Assembly: GCF_007860135.1 (NCBI RefSeq)
Contig: NZ_SJPV01000005.1
Location: forward strand, 287,376-351,375
Length of the DNA stretch: 64,000 nucleotides
Reading direction: 5' to 3'
Source of the DNA: Novipirellula artificiosorum
GTDB lineage: Bacteria; Planctomycetota; Planctomycetia; Pirellulales; Pirellulaceae
Numbering within the stretch: position 1 is the stretch's first letter; every line of letters starts with the position of its first letter. A model generated the notes under the pieces. That model ran no database searches, was not told the origin of the DNA, and was given only the letters and a program-made list of their open reading frames with translations. This document shows positions 18,323 through 28,579 of the stretch, piece after piece. Both the position numbers and the translations under genes were made by a program.

Positions 18323-18389
18323 ACAAGCACGAATCGCGAGCGGGTGCGTTTTGACGTCAGTGATTCACTCGCTTGCGCTTCGTGCTTGT
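18323..18389. repeat. dispersed-type hairpin repeat, 24-bp imperfect arms
   Basis: Arms 18323-18346 and 18366-18389 pair over 24 bases with three mismatches, two of them G-T wobbles, around a 19-base loop. The right arm contains CTCGCTTGCGCTTCGTGCTT, a sequence I recall as frequent in Rhodopirellula genomes, though this was not searched. It lies between the SMP-30 gene and the sulfatase gene and could terminate transcription or be a REP-like element. The rest of 18192-18533 shows only the tandem array and no gene. Confidence 0.75.
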
Positions 18390-18533
18390 AGGAAGAGGAA
18401 AGTGCGCTGTCCGCGTAGGCGAAATCAGCGTTTCAAACGGCACCGTTTCCAAGCAGGGGAAACGAGTTCTCGCTATACTCGAGGGCTTCCATCGACTCCG
18501 TCATTTGCCTTTTGACATCACGAGGACACGATC

Positions 18534-20033
18534 ATGAGTTTGGTAGCCACCGGCGTGCGCTGGTCTTTGACGTTCTTCACGCTATTCGTCGCACTCACGC
18601 TTGTACCCCCGTCTGCGGGTGCGGATCGGCCTAACGTGATCGTGATGCTTTGCGATGACATCCGCTATGACGCACTGTCGTGCGCAGGGCACCCCTATTT
18701 AAAAACGCCCAACATCGATCGCTTGGCGGACCAGGGCCTATACTTCGAGAACATGTTCTGCACCACCAGTCTTTGCTCGCCAAGTCGAGCATCGATTTTG
18801 AGCGGTCTTTACGCACACGCCCATGGCGTGACCAACAATTTCACCGAGTACCCGGAACAACTCGCAAGTTTTCCGCTTCGCTTGCAAGACGAAGGCTACG
18901 AAACGGCCTACATCGGCAAGTGGCACATGGGCGAGCAAAATGACCAGCCACGTCCCGGCTTTGACTACTTTGTCACCCACAAGGGTCAAGGCAAGTACTT
19001 CGATACCGAATTCAATATCAACGGCAACGGAGCGAAGGTCGTCCCCGGATACTACACCACTGTCGTGACCGACATGGCATTGGATTGGCTTGACAAGCAG
19101 AAACGCGACAATCCGTTCATGCTGATGATCGGCCAAAAGGCACCTCATAGCTTCTATCTGCCCGAAGAAAAATACGAACATGCGTTTGACGACGTCGAAG
19201 TCAACTATCCCCATTCGTCATTCCATTTGCAGGACAAGCCCAAATGGATGCAACAACGACTGATGACGTGGCACGGGATCTACGGACCGCTTTTTGATTG
19301 GCGTAAGGAATTCCCCAACGATAAAGCCAGCGGGGTGGTCGATTTTGCCAACATGGTTCGGGCTTATTGGGGCACGATTCTTTCCGTGGACGATTCGGTC
19401 GGGCGACTCCTCGCCTACTTGACCGAGACGCAGCAACTTGACAACACCGTCTTTGTCTTCATGGGCGACAATGGACTGCTTGAAGGCGAAAATGGGATGG
19501 TGGATAAAAGGACCGCACATGAACCGAGTGTCCGCGTTCCCATGCTGATTCGATACCCCGCATTGACCCCCGACGGCCCCAAGCGGGTTAAAGGGCAAGT
19601 GCTAACCCTTGATGTTGCCCCAACCCTGCTCGATCTCTGTGGAGCCAAACCGCTTGAGAACATCCAGGGCAAATCCATCCGATTGCTGCTGGAGCATCCC
19701 GACCAATGGCGAACGTCGTGGTTCTATCACTACAACTATGAAAAACAGTTTCCCTTCACACCGAATGTGCGTGCGATCCGAACCGACCGTTGGAAGTACA
19801 TTCGCTATCCTCACGGCGATGGCAAACCGGATCGCCACATGGCGGAACTGTACGATTTGAATCAAGACCCATCCGAACGGGTCAATCTGAGCCAACAACC
19901 TGAGCACGCTGAAGTTGTACAGCAGCTTGCTGCTGAGCTAGACAAGCTGATGCAAGCTGCCGGGATTGAACAGGACACGATGCCACTCGACGAAGGCATC
20001 GGCAGCGAATTGCCAGACGAATCGATCCGTTAA
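18534..20033 (+). CDS. secreted arylsulfatase-type sulfatase
   Basis: The 499-residue protein is a type I sulfatase with a signal peptide (TFFTLFVALTLVPPSAGA). The formylglycine motif is LCSPSR, with Cys81 as the residue to be converted by an anaerobic-type or FGE maturase. Metal ligands include Asp41-Asp42 in MLCDDIRYD and the later FMGDNG. The motif HGVTNNF and the GKWHMGEQ block are typical of family S1 sulfatases acting on glycans. The C-terminal subdomain has YHYNYEKQFPFTPNVRAIR and the WKYIRYP strand. It faces the GH2 gene tail to tail and is probably part of the same glycan locus. The exact substrate is unknown. Confidence 0.93.
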   Translation: MSLVATGVRWSLTFFTLFVALTLVPPSAGADRPNVIVMLCDDIRYDALSCAGHPYLKTPNIDRLADQGLYFENMFCTTSLCSPSRASILSGLYAHAHGVTNNFTEYPEQLASFPLRLQDEGYETAYIGKWHMGEQNDQPRPGFDYFVTHKGQGKYFDTEFNINGNGAKVVPGYYTTVVTDMALDWLDKQKRDNPFMLMIGQKAPHSFYLPEEKYEHAFDDVEVNYPHSSFHLQDKPKWMQQRLMTWHGIYGPLFDWRKEFPNDKASGVVDFANMVRAYWGTILSVDDSVGRLLAYLTETQQLDNTVFVFMGDNGLLEGENGMVDKRTAHEPSVRVPMLIRYPALTPDGPKRVKGQVLTLDVAPTLLDLCGAKPLENIQGKSIRLLLEHPDQWRTSWFYHYNYEKQFPFTPNVRAIRTDRWKYIRYPHGDGKPDRHMAELYDLNQDPSERVNLSQQPEHAEVVQQLAAELDKLMQAAGIEQDTMPLDEGIGSELPDESIR

Positions 20034-20041
20034 TCGACCCT

Positions 20042-20100
20042 TGGATTTCACACTTCAGCGTAGGTTGGTACACGGGGGCACGCTGAATGCGTGAAATCCA
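20042..20100. terminator. bidirectional hairpin between convergent sulfatase and GH2 genes
   Basis: Arms at 20042-20061 and 20080-20100 are reverse complements (GGATTTCAC and TTCAGCGT blocks against ACGCTGAA and GTGAAATCC) apart from a small central mismatch of two versus three bases. The loop is 18 bases. It fills the 71-base gap between two genes that converge, so a terminator for both is likely. There is no strong T-tract on either side. Confidence 0.65.
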
Positions 20101-20104
20101 GCCC

Positions 20105-23100
20105 TCATTCCGAGGCAACCAGATCGAGGTCGATCTCGGCGAGGCTTGTAAACGCCTTGCCGTTCACCTCTTCGCTGGCGATCAGCTTCAGGTAACGAAA
20201 GGTGTGTGGCTCATCAAAGGCTACGACCTTCATCGCCGCGTCGTTCGGCCACGTGCCTGCGGCAACTTGCTGCCAGTGTTTTGCATCGCTGCTGACCAAG
20301 ACCTCGAATCCTTTGATCCGACCGTTGTCTTGAACGCGTCGTGGCCACGCACGGATGCCGGCCACGGTGATTGGCTTGTGCAGATCAAGCATCAACCAAT
20401 GCGGCAACGCCTCGGGCGATGGACTCCATGCGGTATGCCACATCGTCGATGCATCGCCGTCGATCAGCATTTCAGGGCCGTAACCAGCTTGGTGACTATC
20501 CACGGAGATCGTGGGAAAGAGCTTCTCGAGCGGGCTGAGCTCGCGAAATAGCTCCCGTACTTGATCGGCCGTCACCTCCTCGGCCGGCTGAAACTCATCT
20601 CCGTTGACGTAGCCCATCAGCGAAGCACGCATTTGCTTCGCCACCGGGCGGTGGTCAAGGTCGTTTTGCAAATCCATGGAGCAGACCAACAACTTGCCGC
20701 CTTCGACCTTGGCCTCAAACGCCAAGCCCAGTCGCTGGGGGGCGAACCAATCGGGAACGACTTGAATCATCGGCCTGAGCGAGTCGGGAAGCGAATCCAT
20801 CTCCATCGTGGCAGCCCCGTGGATCAGCTCCCACCACTGCCAATCGCTATGAGACTCGGTCGGGAACCTCGCCAGTGCCGGGTGCGCCGGGTCGCAGAGG
20901 ACGCCGAGTGTTTGGGGGGCTTGGCCGCCGGTCCAGGCGGTGTTCCAGAAGATGGACGAAAACCCAAGCTCCACGTCTGTCTTTACGGTACGAGGATTCG
21001 CCAATAAGACCACCTTGCCGCCATGGCGGAGGTGCGACGTCGCTTCCTCATCCAATGCATGCACGACCAAGACTTCCTCGGCATTGGACGCATCGACTTG
21101 TTCCGAATAGACCCAAATATTCCAGTCGTTGGCAATGGGACCGTCCGGTGTATCGATCGTGACCTCCAAATTCAAGTTCGCCGCCTCTTTGCATTCGGAA
21201 AGTAACACCTCAATCCGCCCGAGTTGACGAAGACCGGCTGCCTGGATCGTTTGCGGAGCCAGGGAACCCGATGCGACCGTCTTTCCTTCGGCGGTAATGG
21301 TCCATCGGACCTCGGCGTTCACGAGAGTCTCAGGGCCATAGTGCGAAACTTCCAGATCAGCCGTGAACGTTTCGTCTGTTCGCCAGGTACGTTTTTGCAT
21401 CCGAGCCAGCGGCACGATCGGGCCACAGAACCGGCGGAATTGCTCCGGCGTCAGGTAGGGTTTCGAGTCCCAAAAGGGGTCAAGCATTCCGACCAATGCC
21501 GTTCCTTGACCGGGGAAATCTCGCATATCCAGTAGCTGAAACCCGCCAAACGTCGCCGTTCGCAATGCGGACTCGATTTCCTCTTTGTAACACAGCACCT
21601 GCAATTTCCCCGAGGCCATCAGGAACGCTTCGGCCTGATCGAGCATCTTCGCTTCGTCCAAGAAATCACGGAACACTTCAAAGTTACGAAGCTTGAGCGA
21701 TCCGCCGTACTTCTTCATCTCATCGAAGTTCGGGTAGACACACCATTGTCCAATCTCGTGACTGACCACCGGCGCCTGATACCTCGAAACAAAGTCTTGG
21801 TAATCCGTGATCGTTTCCGGTTGCTTGGCATTGATGCGACTGCTCAGCCCTTCGCCCCACTGTTGAATTCGAGGGGACGGCGTTACATGGTATTGATTCT
21901 CGTCGATACTCGGCCATCCCGACCCACTGGTGAATAACCTGCGGTCATCACGCATTTTGTATTCGGTCACCCAGGGTCCAAGGAACTTGCCTCCGCGCTC
22001 CGCACCGGCGGGTTCGTTGCCCGAGGCAAGCAGTAGAAACGAGGGATGATTCCCATACTCTGAAAGAACTCGCTCGGTTTCGCGGTAGAGCCAAGTGTCA
22101 ATCGGTTCGCCGACACCTAACTTGGTACTGGCGTTAGGCCAAGTCGAACACTCCACTTGAAAATAGAACCCAAGTTCATCCGCCGCCACGAATGCGGCTT
22201 TAGGCGGACACCAAGAATGGAACCGCAAGTGATTCAATCCATGTTCTTTACAGATGCGAATGATCCGCGTCCACGAATCGAGATCGGTTGGCGGGTAACC
22301 AGTCAAAGGAAAGATGCAACATTCCAGTGAACCACGCAAAAAGATCGGTTTGCCATTGAGCACCAATTGACGATTCGCGGTTTCAATGCTGCGGACGCCA
22401 AAGGTATCCTCGTAAACGTCCTGGGTCGACTCGATCGTCGCGGTGAAGTGGCAAAGGGAAGGGGAAAACTCGTCCCAACGTCGGGGCGTTTCGGTGAACT
22501 GCAATTCGCCGTCAAACGAAGACGTTCCGACCGCAAGGTCGATCGAGAAAACACGTTCTCCGAGCACCCGATCGTCCTGAGCAACCTTCACCGAAATCGT
22601 TTCGTTTCGACGTTGCTCGGTTGCATTGACCAGATCGATCTTCAGCCGAACCGACCGCCCCTGTTTGCTTGGAAAGATCTGCGTCTTTTCAATCGCCACC
22701 TTGGGTTCGGCACGTAGTTCGATTGCCCCGACGATGCCATGCCAAGCGGTTTGTGTGTGATCACTCACGCTGTGCGAATTCAACCCCACGTCGATCGCAT
22801 TCAAGCTGTTGTTCACTCCAAGGGTCAGCGTGTGCTCGCCGGGCGCTAGATGATCGGAAAGATCAAACCGGTGCGGCGTTCCGAGCGAATCGCCCTGACC
22901 GACTTGTTGGCCGTCCACGAAAAGGGTCGTCATCCAGTGGGGACGCTCGAGTTCGAGGAGAATACGCTTGCCGTTCCATGCAGCGGGAACGTCCACCGAC
23001 CGGCGGTACCAAGCCGTGCCGACGAAGTGTCTTTCGGGTTGCCACCAAAACGGCATCTTGAAGTGATCTCGATCGCGGTACCGAGCGTATTTTGGCTGAT

Positions 23101-23380
23101 TCCAAAGCTCCGTCTTCACACCGCCGATCCATTGGGTATCGGGGCCAACCGGATCCCCCAGACCCTGGTCACGCAACGTCCCGGGAAGCGTAACGGGTTG
23201 AAAATCGTCGGATGGATCAACGTCCCCGGGATCAACCGTCCCTTCATGATCCAGCAGGACTTGCCATTGGCCCGAAAGATCCATGGCGGGCTCCGAGGCT
23301 CGTGAACAGGGTTGGGTGCCGAGCATGCAAGCGCCGAGCATCGCCAGCAAGCAGAATCGGGATCGCATAGGATTGGTCAT
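20105..23380 (-). CDS. exported glycoside hydrolase family 2 with C-terminal discoidin (F5/8 C) domain
   Basis: The 1091-residue protein has a signal peptide (RFCLLAMLGACMLGTQPCSRA, with a possible lipobox-like Cys). A GH2 sugar-binding domain follows (MDLSGQWQVLLDHEG), then an immunoglobulin-like domain and the TIM barrel. The acid/base is probably Glu456 (ASGNEPAG) and the nucleophile Glu542 (VVSHEIGQW). Residues about 950-1091 form a discoidin-type carbohydrate-binding domain (GPEMLIDGDASTMWHTAW, RYLKLIASEEVNGKAF). The family includes beta-galactosidases, glucuronidases and mannosidases; which one is not clear. It is the last gene of the operon DUF5107/TPR - sugar porter - GH2, 51 bases after the porter. 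Confidence 0.9.
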   Translation of the reverse strand: MTNPMRSRFCLLAMLGACMLGTQPCSRASEPAMDLSGQWQVLLDHEGTVDPGDVDPSDDFQPVTLPGTLRDQGLGDPVGPDTQWIGGVKTELWNQPKYARYRDRDHFKMPFWWQPERHFVGTAWYRRSVDVPAAWNGKRILLELERPHWMTTLFVDGQQVGQGDSLGTPHRFDLSDHLAPGEHTLTLGVNNSLNAIDVGLNSHSVSDHTQTAWHGIVGAIELRAEPKVAIEKTQIFPSKQGRSVRLKIDLVNATEQRRNETISVKVAQDDRVLGERVFSIDLAVGTSSFDGELQFTETPRRWDEFSPSLCHFTATIESTQDVYEDTFGVRSIETANRQLVLNGKPIFLRGSLECCIFPLTGYPPTDLDSWTRIIRICKEHGLNHLRFHSWCPPKAAFVAADELGFYFQVECSTWPNASTKLGVGEPIDTWLYRETERVLSEYGNHPSFLLLASGNEPAGAERGGKFLGPWVTEYKMRDDRRLFTSGSGWPSIDENQYHVTPSPRIQQWGEGLSSRINAKQPETITDYQDFVSRYQAPVVSHEIGQWCVYPNFDEMKKYGGSLKLRNFEVFRDFLDEAKMLDQAEAFLMASGKLQVLCYKEEIESALRTATFGGFQLLDMRDFPGQGTALVGMLDPFWDSKPYLTPEQFRRFCGPIVPLARMQKRTWRTDETFTADLEVSHYGPETLVNAEVRWTITAEGKTVASGSLAPQTIQAAGLRQLGRIEVLLSECKEAANLNLEVTIDTPDGPIANDWNIWVYSEQVDASNAEEVLVVHALDEEATSHLRHGGKVVLLANPRTVKTDVELGFSSIFWNTAWTGGQAPQTLGVLCDPAHPALARFPTESHSDWQWWELIHGAATMEMDSLPDSLRPMIQVVPDWFAPQRLGLAFEAKVEGGKLLVCSMDLQNDLDHRPVAKQMRASLMGYVNGDEFQPAEEVTADQVRELFRELSPLEKLFPTISVDSHQAGYGPEMLIDGDASTMWHTAWSPSPEALPHWLMLDLHKPITVAGIRAWPRRVQDNGRIKGFEVLVSSDAKHWQQVAAGTWPNDAAMKVVAFDEPHTFRYLKLIASEEVNGKAFTSLAEIDLDLVASE

Positions 23381-23431
23381 GTTAAGTCACTCGTTCGTTT
23401 CTGGACGGGAGGGGAGGGAGGAATGGAAGGA

Positions 23432-24889
23432 CTAGGAAATGATTTCGCGTTCAATCTGTTCCAAGGATTTGCCTTTGGTTTCCGGTAGCTTCCAAAAGAT
23501 CACAAAGAATCCCAGCAAACAAACGGCACCGTACAACCAGAAGGTGCCATGAACGCCAAGGGCTTGGTTCAGTAGCGGGTAGGAAAACGTCAGCGCCGTG
23601 CAAGCCAGCCAAAGACTGAAAACGGAAACGGCTACTGCGGCACCCCGAATACGATTGGGAAAGATTTCGGAGATCACGACCCAGGTCACCGGAGCCAAGG
23701 ACATCGCATAGCAAGCGATGGCGCTGACCACCAAGACCAACATGAACACGCCACGGGTCTCGCTGTAGTAGGATGCCCCGAGGATCGCATAAATGATCGC
23801 CAACCCGCCGCTGCCAAGCAACATCAGCCCGCGGCGGCCGAATTTGTCGACGGTAAAAATGGCAACAAAGGTGAACACCAAGTTGACGATGCCCGTGATC
23901 ACGATATTGAACATGATCGCGCCGACACCATAACCCGCTGCGGCGAAAATCTCTTGTGCGTAGTTAAAGATCACATTGATCCCGCACCATTGTTGAAAGA
24001 CGGCCAAGAAAACGCCCAAAGCGAGAATCTTCAACACCTTCGATTCCAACAAATCACTGTAGTGGACCTGCGAGATCTCCTCTTGGCCGAGCGTCTGCTG
24101 GATGTCATCGACTTCGGCTTTCGCATACGCCTCGCCACCGACTTTTGCGAGCACTCCGCGGGCTCGGTCATTTTGCCCATCTTTGATCAGCCAGCGTGGA
24201 CTCTCGGGGACAAAGAACATCAACAAAAAGAACGCAGCGGCAGGAACCGTTTCTGCCGCAAACATCCAACGCCAACCATCGGTTCCGTTCCACGATTGAC
24301 GAATCATTTCGACCGTTGCATTGTCGGAAACCTCCTGGGCGATCATCATATTGACAAGTTGTGCCGCCAGAATCCCCACCACAATCGTCAACTGATTGAT
24401 CGAGACAAAACGACCACGCGTGGCGGCCGGAGAAATCTCGGCGATGTACATCGGCGAAAGATTCGAAGCCAAGCCGATACCTCCACCGCCAATCAGCCGA
24501 AAAAGATTGAACCATGTGAAGTCGCTTGAAAGCGCGGTGCCAATCGCTGAAAGCGTGAACAAGAAACCGGATAAAATCAGCAATCGTTTGCGCCCCAGTC
24601 GATCCGCCAGGATTCCCGAAACGACCGCACCCACCAGGCAACCGACCAACGCACTGCTCATCGCCCAACCTTGCAGTAGCGGCGAATCCGATATTTCAAA
24701 ATACGGTTCGTAAAACGGCTTCGCACCACCGATCACGACCCAGTCGTATCCAAACAGCAATCCCCCCATGGCTGCGACAAAGCAGATGAGCCCTAGGAAT
24801 CGCATATTGTATTGATCGCTGAGTGGCCCCGAGTCGGTGGTTGGCTTGGATTTGGCATCAGCTGGTTCGTAGGGATTGATTTCGGACAA
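23432..24889 (-). CDS. MFS sugar porter (XylE/GLUT-like)
   Basis: The 485-residue inner-membrane protein has twelve predicted helices and the sugar porter signatures: DRLGRKR after helix 2, PESPRWLIKDGQ before the central loop, the FGRRG repeat signature after helix 8 and PETKGKSLEQIE at the C-terminus. It probably imports a monosaccharide by proton symport. The first residues MSEINPYEPADAKSKP carry an NPYxxP motif, an N-terminal feature I associate with planctomycete membrane proteins. It lies between the DUF5107/TPR gene (45 bases upstream) and GH2 (51 bases downstream), so the sugar released by GH2 is a plausible substrate. Confidence 0.93.
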   Translation of the reverse strand: MSEINPYEPADAKSKPTTDSGPLSDQYNMRFLGLICFVAAMGGLLFGYDWVVIGGAKPFYEPYFEISDSPLLQGWAMSSALVGCLVGAVVSGILADRLGRKRLLILSGFLFTLSAIGTALSSDFTWFNLFRLIGGGGIGLASNLSPMYIAEISPAATRGRFVSINQLTIVVGILAAQLVNMMIAQEVSDNATVEMIRQSWNGTDGWRWMFAAETVPAAAFFLLMFFVPESPRWLIKDGQNDRARGVLAKVGGEAYAKAEVDDIQQTLGQEEISQVHYSDLLESKVLKILALGVFLAVFQQWCGINVIFNYAQEIFAAAGYGVGAIMFNIVITGIVNLVFTFVAIFTVDKFGRRGLMLLGSGGLAIIYAILGASYYSETRGVFMLVLVVSAIACYAMSLAPVTWVVISEIFPNRIRGAAVAVSVFSLWLACTALTFSYPLLNQALGVHGTFWLYGAVCLLGFFVIFWKLPETKGKSLEQIEREIIS

Positions 24890-24934
24890 GGCTAGGTTTT
24901 CCGGTGAAAGGTCGATTCTGCGTCTTCAGGACTT

Positions 24935-27900
24935 TCAAACATGTCCGACAAGTTTATGATGAACGGTCGCTCCGATGTGGGCAGGTTCACTTTGCAAGAC
25001 CATTCCAAACTGCTCGCTCGCAGAGTGCCACTCGGCCATGCCCAACAAACCGAGTGCCATCATGTAGTGGCAATGAACCCGATGGGACTGATCCAAATCG
25101 GCATCGAAGACCAAGAAATCAGGCAGCGATACGGCGAAGTAGTCTATCGCAGCCTTATCGTCTAGGTGCTGCTTGCCGTAATCAACCAGCCGCTCAAAAC
25201 AAAACCTCGCTTGATCCACGTTGCCAAGCTTGGCATGTGCTAATCCTTGATAGTAGATCATGTCGGGTGGTTGGTCGTTGTAGAACATCGCGGACGTGGG
25301 TTCGCTCAATCCATCGCTTGCCCGAAGGAACGATTCGCGGGCCACAGTTCGATTGCCGATGGCTTCGTAGGCACAACCGAGTAAGTAATGCACGTTGTTT
25401 TCTCGCGTCCCCGCCAACTTGCCTTCACCGAGGTTCTCGGGCCACTCCATGGCTTGCCGTAACAACTCAATTGCGGCGGCAGGATCGTCGTGAGCCATCC
25501 TTTCGCTGGCTAATTGAGTCAAGGCAACCACATATTGCGTCGGCACCTTGCCCTCGCCCCCCTCCCAGGGATGAAAGTGCCGCGACCGCAGCAGATCGAG
25601 CGCCATCTGATGCTCGCCAAGGAGGTTGTGTAGCGTGCAGCGTTGCAAATACAAATCGTCGCGGAGAGCAACCTGCTGCGGATACTTCAACAAACGCTCG
25701 AGCCGCTTGGCCGGCGGATGCCCAAGGCGGCCTGCCAATTGGTCAAGTTCAAATAGGACGCGTGCATCATCCGAATCGAGTTCGAACGCCCGGCTCATGG
25801 ATTCCCATGCCGTTGTCGCGTCGCCCTTTTGGTTAAAACTGGCGAGCGACAGGTTACGCCACACGGTCGGGAAACTCGGATTCCAAGCGCGAGACTTCTG
25901 CCAGCACGCAATCGCATCATCGTATTGACGAGCAGCGTACCAAAGATTCCCTAGCTGGTAGGCGGCGACCGGATCACCACCGTCTCGCTCGATTGCCGAT
26001 TGAAGCACCACGATATCTTCAAGCTTATTGGCAAAAAACAGGTCACCCGACCCACGTTGCTGTCCCAACCGTCGTTGCAACGTCGCTTCCTGGGTTCGGC
26101 CGAGCTTTTCCAGGTAGTAGCCGAGGTGGTAATGCACCATCGACGCCGTGGATTCGATTCGCGAGAGCAAATGCTCAAGCACCAACACGGCGCGATCGTA
26201 GGCACCGAATGCCGCGTAATCAATGGCAAGCTCGATGGCGGTGTTTTGGTCGTCACGCGTCCGTTGGTCGTAAACATCGAAGCGACCATGATGGATGGCT
26301 TGCTCGAAAAGGCTTCCGAAATTGAATGAATTCTGATCGAGTGCGTTGTCGACCCGATTGCTAAAGTGGGAGTGGTCTCTAACGAGATAGCAATCGAGAT
26401 GAACGGCTTGGAGGTGGTCATCGCCGCATTCACCGCACAGGCGTCTTGCTGAAGCAAGACGGCCTCGTCGAACATCCATTCGCGCCAATTGAAAAGAAGC
26501 GGCCGGCCGCCAAGCCGCATTCCATGTCGCCTTGGCTAACACATCGTAGGCCTCTGCAAATCGCTCAAGCATGATAAGCGACAATCCCAGGTTGTAGAGC
26601 GGCTCGCCGTCGTACGGATTCGGGTTGTGTCGAGTCATGCGCTCGATCGAGCGTTCGAAATAGGGGAGTGACTCCGCGAATTGACCACAGCGGTAGAGCA
26701 ATTTCCCTTTGGCATTATTGCAACGGGCATCACCCGGGTCACGCCGCAGCGCTTCGTCGTAATAATCCATCGCACGGCGAGTCGCGTGACGGTACTGCTC
26801 GATATGCTGACCTGCCAAGAAGAGCGCCTCGGTCGTGTCGACTTTCTCAGGTAAATCGATCGCCTTGGCAGGTTCCGGAATGTCATGCGGCAATTCACTC
26901 GGTGGGGTCCATGCAACCCACTCGATCCCCTCGGAACTGAGTACCCGAACGGTCAGATCGTGTGAGGCATCATCGGGACCGACCTCAAAAACCTGCTCAA
27001 AGTAGCTTTTTGGAGTCGCGGCAAACGTCGCTTCCCCAATCGTTTTCTCCTCGGACTCCAAAATCAATTTCGCGTGTTCGTCACATCCAGTGGTGTAAAC
27101 GCGAACCTTGGCTCGTCCAGCGGCGACATCCATTCCGACAGCAGCATGAATCGTCGCGTTCCCAATCACTCCAACGCCCTTGTAGGGCATGAAGTACTGT
27201 GAAAACGATTTTTGCTCGCCTGGCATCAGCCAACTGAAATCGGGCTGGTTGTCCGTGTAGACACCGCACATCAATTCGATGTACGGACCATCGTCATCCG
27301 TCAAATGGCGGTCCCAGGCTTGACCAAAATCGCCGGTTCCCCATGTCCATTGTTTCTTGCCAGGACTGACATGGTGGTCACAAACGTGTAGCAACCCCGC
27401 ACGTCGGCGCGAATCATAGCTGCCGACGAAATCATAGTCGCTTTTGTAGGCCATGTAGGATGTTGGCACCGGGATGTTCCGATAGCGTGAAATATCCGTG
27501 CCCGGTTGTTCCGGGCTGCCGTCGACACCTTGGGAATAGTCGATCTTGTAATAGGTTCCGGTCGCGATGGGAAAAGTCGACACGTCTCGCTTGCCATGAT
27601 CCATCACCGCCCCGACGTCAGGCGGAAAGATCGATTGGTGGTGGTCGTCGACCGCAATCGCCGGGTTCGCCCACCACAAAAACGTTTGTGGCTGGGTCGT
27701 GCGGTTATACAAACGGGCTTTGATTTCCAAATAGGCGTGATCGGGGTACAACGTCACGCCATGCCGGCTTTCGGTGCGGTGCATACGGTCGATTTCGTGA
27801 CACCACAACGTACACGAACCGTCGTCACCGTTTTCAATCGTAAAATCGACCGGACCGTAAGTGTTGGGCCGATGATGCTGAGGCCAATTGAACTCGATGC

Positions 27901-28249
27901 CACCGCTGATCCAAGGTCCAGCAAGACCGACGAGCGCCGGCTTGATCACTCGGTTGTAGTAAACAAAATGGTAGTCATTCGTTTTGTCGAGGGCCATCTG
28001 AATGCGACCGCCAAGTTCCGGCAACACCATGATCTGCAGGAACTCATTCTCCAAAAACACCGCCTGCCAAACCTGATCATGCTTTTCGTCTTCGATCTTG
28101 GCGACCACCGGCAACGGATAGACCGCACCGCTGGAGCCCTGGTAGACACGTTTTTCCAAGAACATCGGATTGGGATCCGGATCCCCAATCCCGTAGGTGG
28201 GAATCGTGATGCTCTCTTGCCAGGCTCGAACAGTGGATTGCGGGTTCAT
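24935..28249 (-). CDS. DUF5107 and tetratricopeptide-repeat protein
   Basis: The 1104-residue protein starts at the ATG at 28249; codons further upstream run through an 18-base tandem array and are unlikely to be translated. Residues 1-370 form an all-beta domain of the DUF5107 type, related to galactose mutarotase folds, with FLQIMVLPELGGRIQMALDK, ISGGIEFNWPQHHRP and FLWWANPAIAVDDHHQS. These histidines and acidic residues could bind a sugar. From about 490 to the end there are TPR units such as ARCNNAKGKLLYRCGQFAES and PLYNLGLSLIMLERFAEAY. No signal peptide is visible, so it is likely cytoplasmic. As first gene of the porter/GH2 operon, a sugar-binding or processing role is inferred. Confidence 0.85.
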   Translation of the reverse strand: MNPQSTVRAWQESITIPTYGIGDPDPNPMFLEKRVYQGSSGAVYPLPVVAKIEDEKHDQVWQAVFLENEFLQIMVLPELGGRIQMALDKTNDYHFVYYNRVIKPALVGLAGPWISGGIEFNWPQHHRPNTYGPVDFTIENGDDGSCTLWCHEIDRMHRTESRHGVTLYPDHAYLEIKARLYNRTTQPQTFLWWANPAIAVDDHHQSIFPPDVGAVMDHGKRDVSTFPIATGTYYKIDYSQGVDGSPEQPGTDISRYRNIPVPTSYMAYKSDYDFVGSYDSRRRAGLLHVCDHHVSPGKKQWTWGTGDFGQAWDRHLTDDDGPYIELMCGVYTDNQPDFSWLMPGEQKSFSQYFMPYKGVGVIGNATIHAAVGMDVAAGRAKVRVYTTGCDEHAKLILESEEKTIGEATFAATPKSYFEQVFEVGPDDASHDLTVRVLSSEGIEWVAWTPPSELPHDIPEPAKAIDLPEKVDTTEALFLAGQHIEQYRHATRRAMDYYDEALRRDPGDARCNNAKGKLLYRCGQFAESLPYFERSIERMTRHNPNPYDGEPLYNLGLSLIMLERFAEAYDVLAKATWNAAWRPAASFQLARMDVRRGRLASARRLCGECGDDHLQAVHLDCYLVRDHSHFSNRVDNALDQNSFNFGSLFEQAIHHGRFDVYDQRTRDDQNTAIELAIDYAAFGAYDRAVLVLEHLLSRIESTASMVHYHLGYYLEKLGRTQEATLQRRLGQQRGSGDLFFANKLEDIVVLQSAIERDGGDPVAAYQLGNLWYAARQYDDAIACWQKSRAWNPSFPTVWRNLSLASFNQKGDATTAWESMSRAFELDSDDARVLFELDQLAGRLGHPPAKRLERLLKYPQQVALRDDLYLQRCTLHNLLGEHQMALDLLRSRHFHPWEGGEGKVPTQYVVALTQLASERMAHDDPAAAIELLRQAMEWPENLGEGKLAGTRENNVHYLLGCAYEAIGNRTVARESFLRASDGLSEPTSAMFYNDQPPDMIYYQGLAHAKLGNVDQARFCFERLVDYGKQHLDDKAAIDYFAVSLPDFLVFDADLDQSHRVHCHYMMALGLLGMAEWHSASEQFGMVLQSEPAHIGATVHHKLVGHV

Positions 28250-28270
28250 CGTATGAGGTATCGGAACCGT

Positions 28271-28324
28271 TTGACTTGGGAACAGGGGTTGACTTGGAAA
28301 CAGGGATTGACTTGGAAACAGGGG
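28271..28324. repeat. 18-bp tandem repeat, three units, upstream of DUF5107 gene
   Basis: Units at 28271-28288, 28289-28306 and 28307-28324 read TTGACTTGGRAACAGGGR and differ at one or two positions. They lie 22-75 bases upstream of the DUF5107 start and in the intergenic region shared with the divergent XylR gene. Three in-phase copies could be binding sites for a regulator or a slippage product. The rest of 28250-28579 has no gene. Confidence 0.9.
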
Positions 28325-28579
28325 AACGAAGGCGAAGCCACGGGGCCACCGTGCGAATCGCCAGAGCAACGGGATGGCCTATTTTATGCGATTCCTTGCG
28401 CCGACACATTTCATTCTTGCGTGAATAAGTTTCATTTTTGCCGCAGACGGACTTACGCCGGATCGACCCGGGCCCTCGCCGGACTACAATCGACGACACC
28501 CATGGAATTGCGACATTCCTTGGTTCGCGTGGTCTTTTCGCCGAGGCAATCTGTGCAGCGCCCGCTATCAAAACGACGA

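Noticed and set aside
27506..28579. Extension of the XylR gene back to 27506
   Set aside because: This part is antisense to the DUF5107 gene and crosses the 18-base array; regulator homology begins near 28580-28592.
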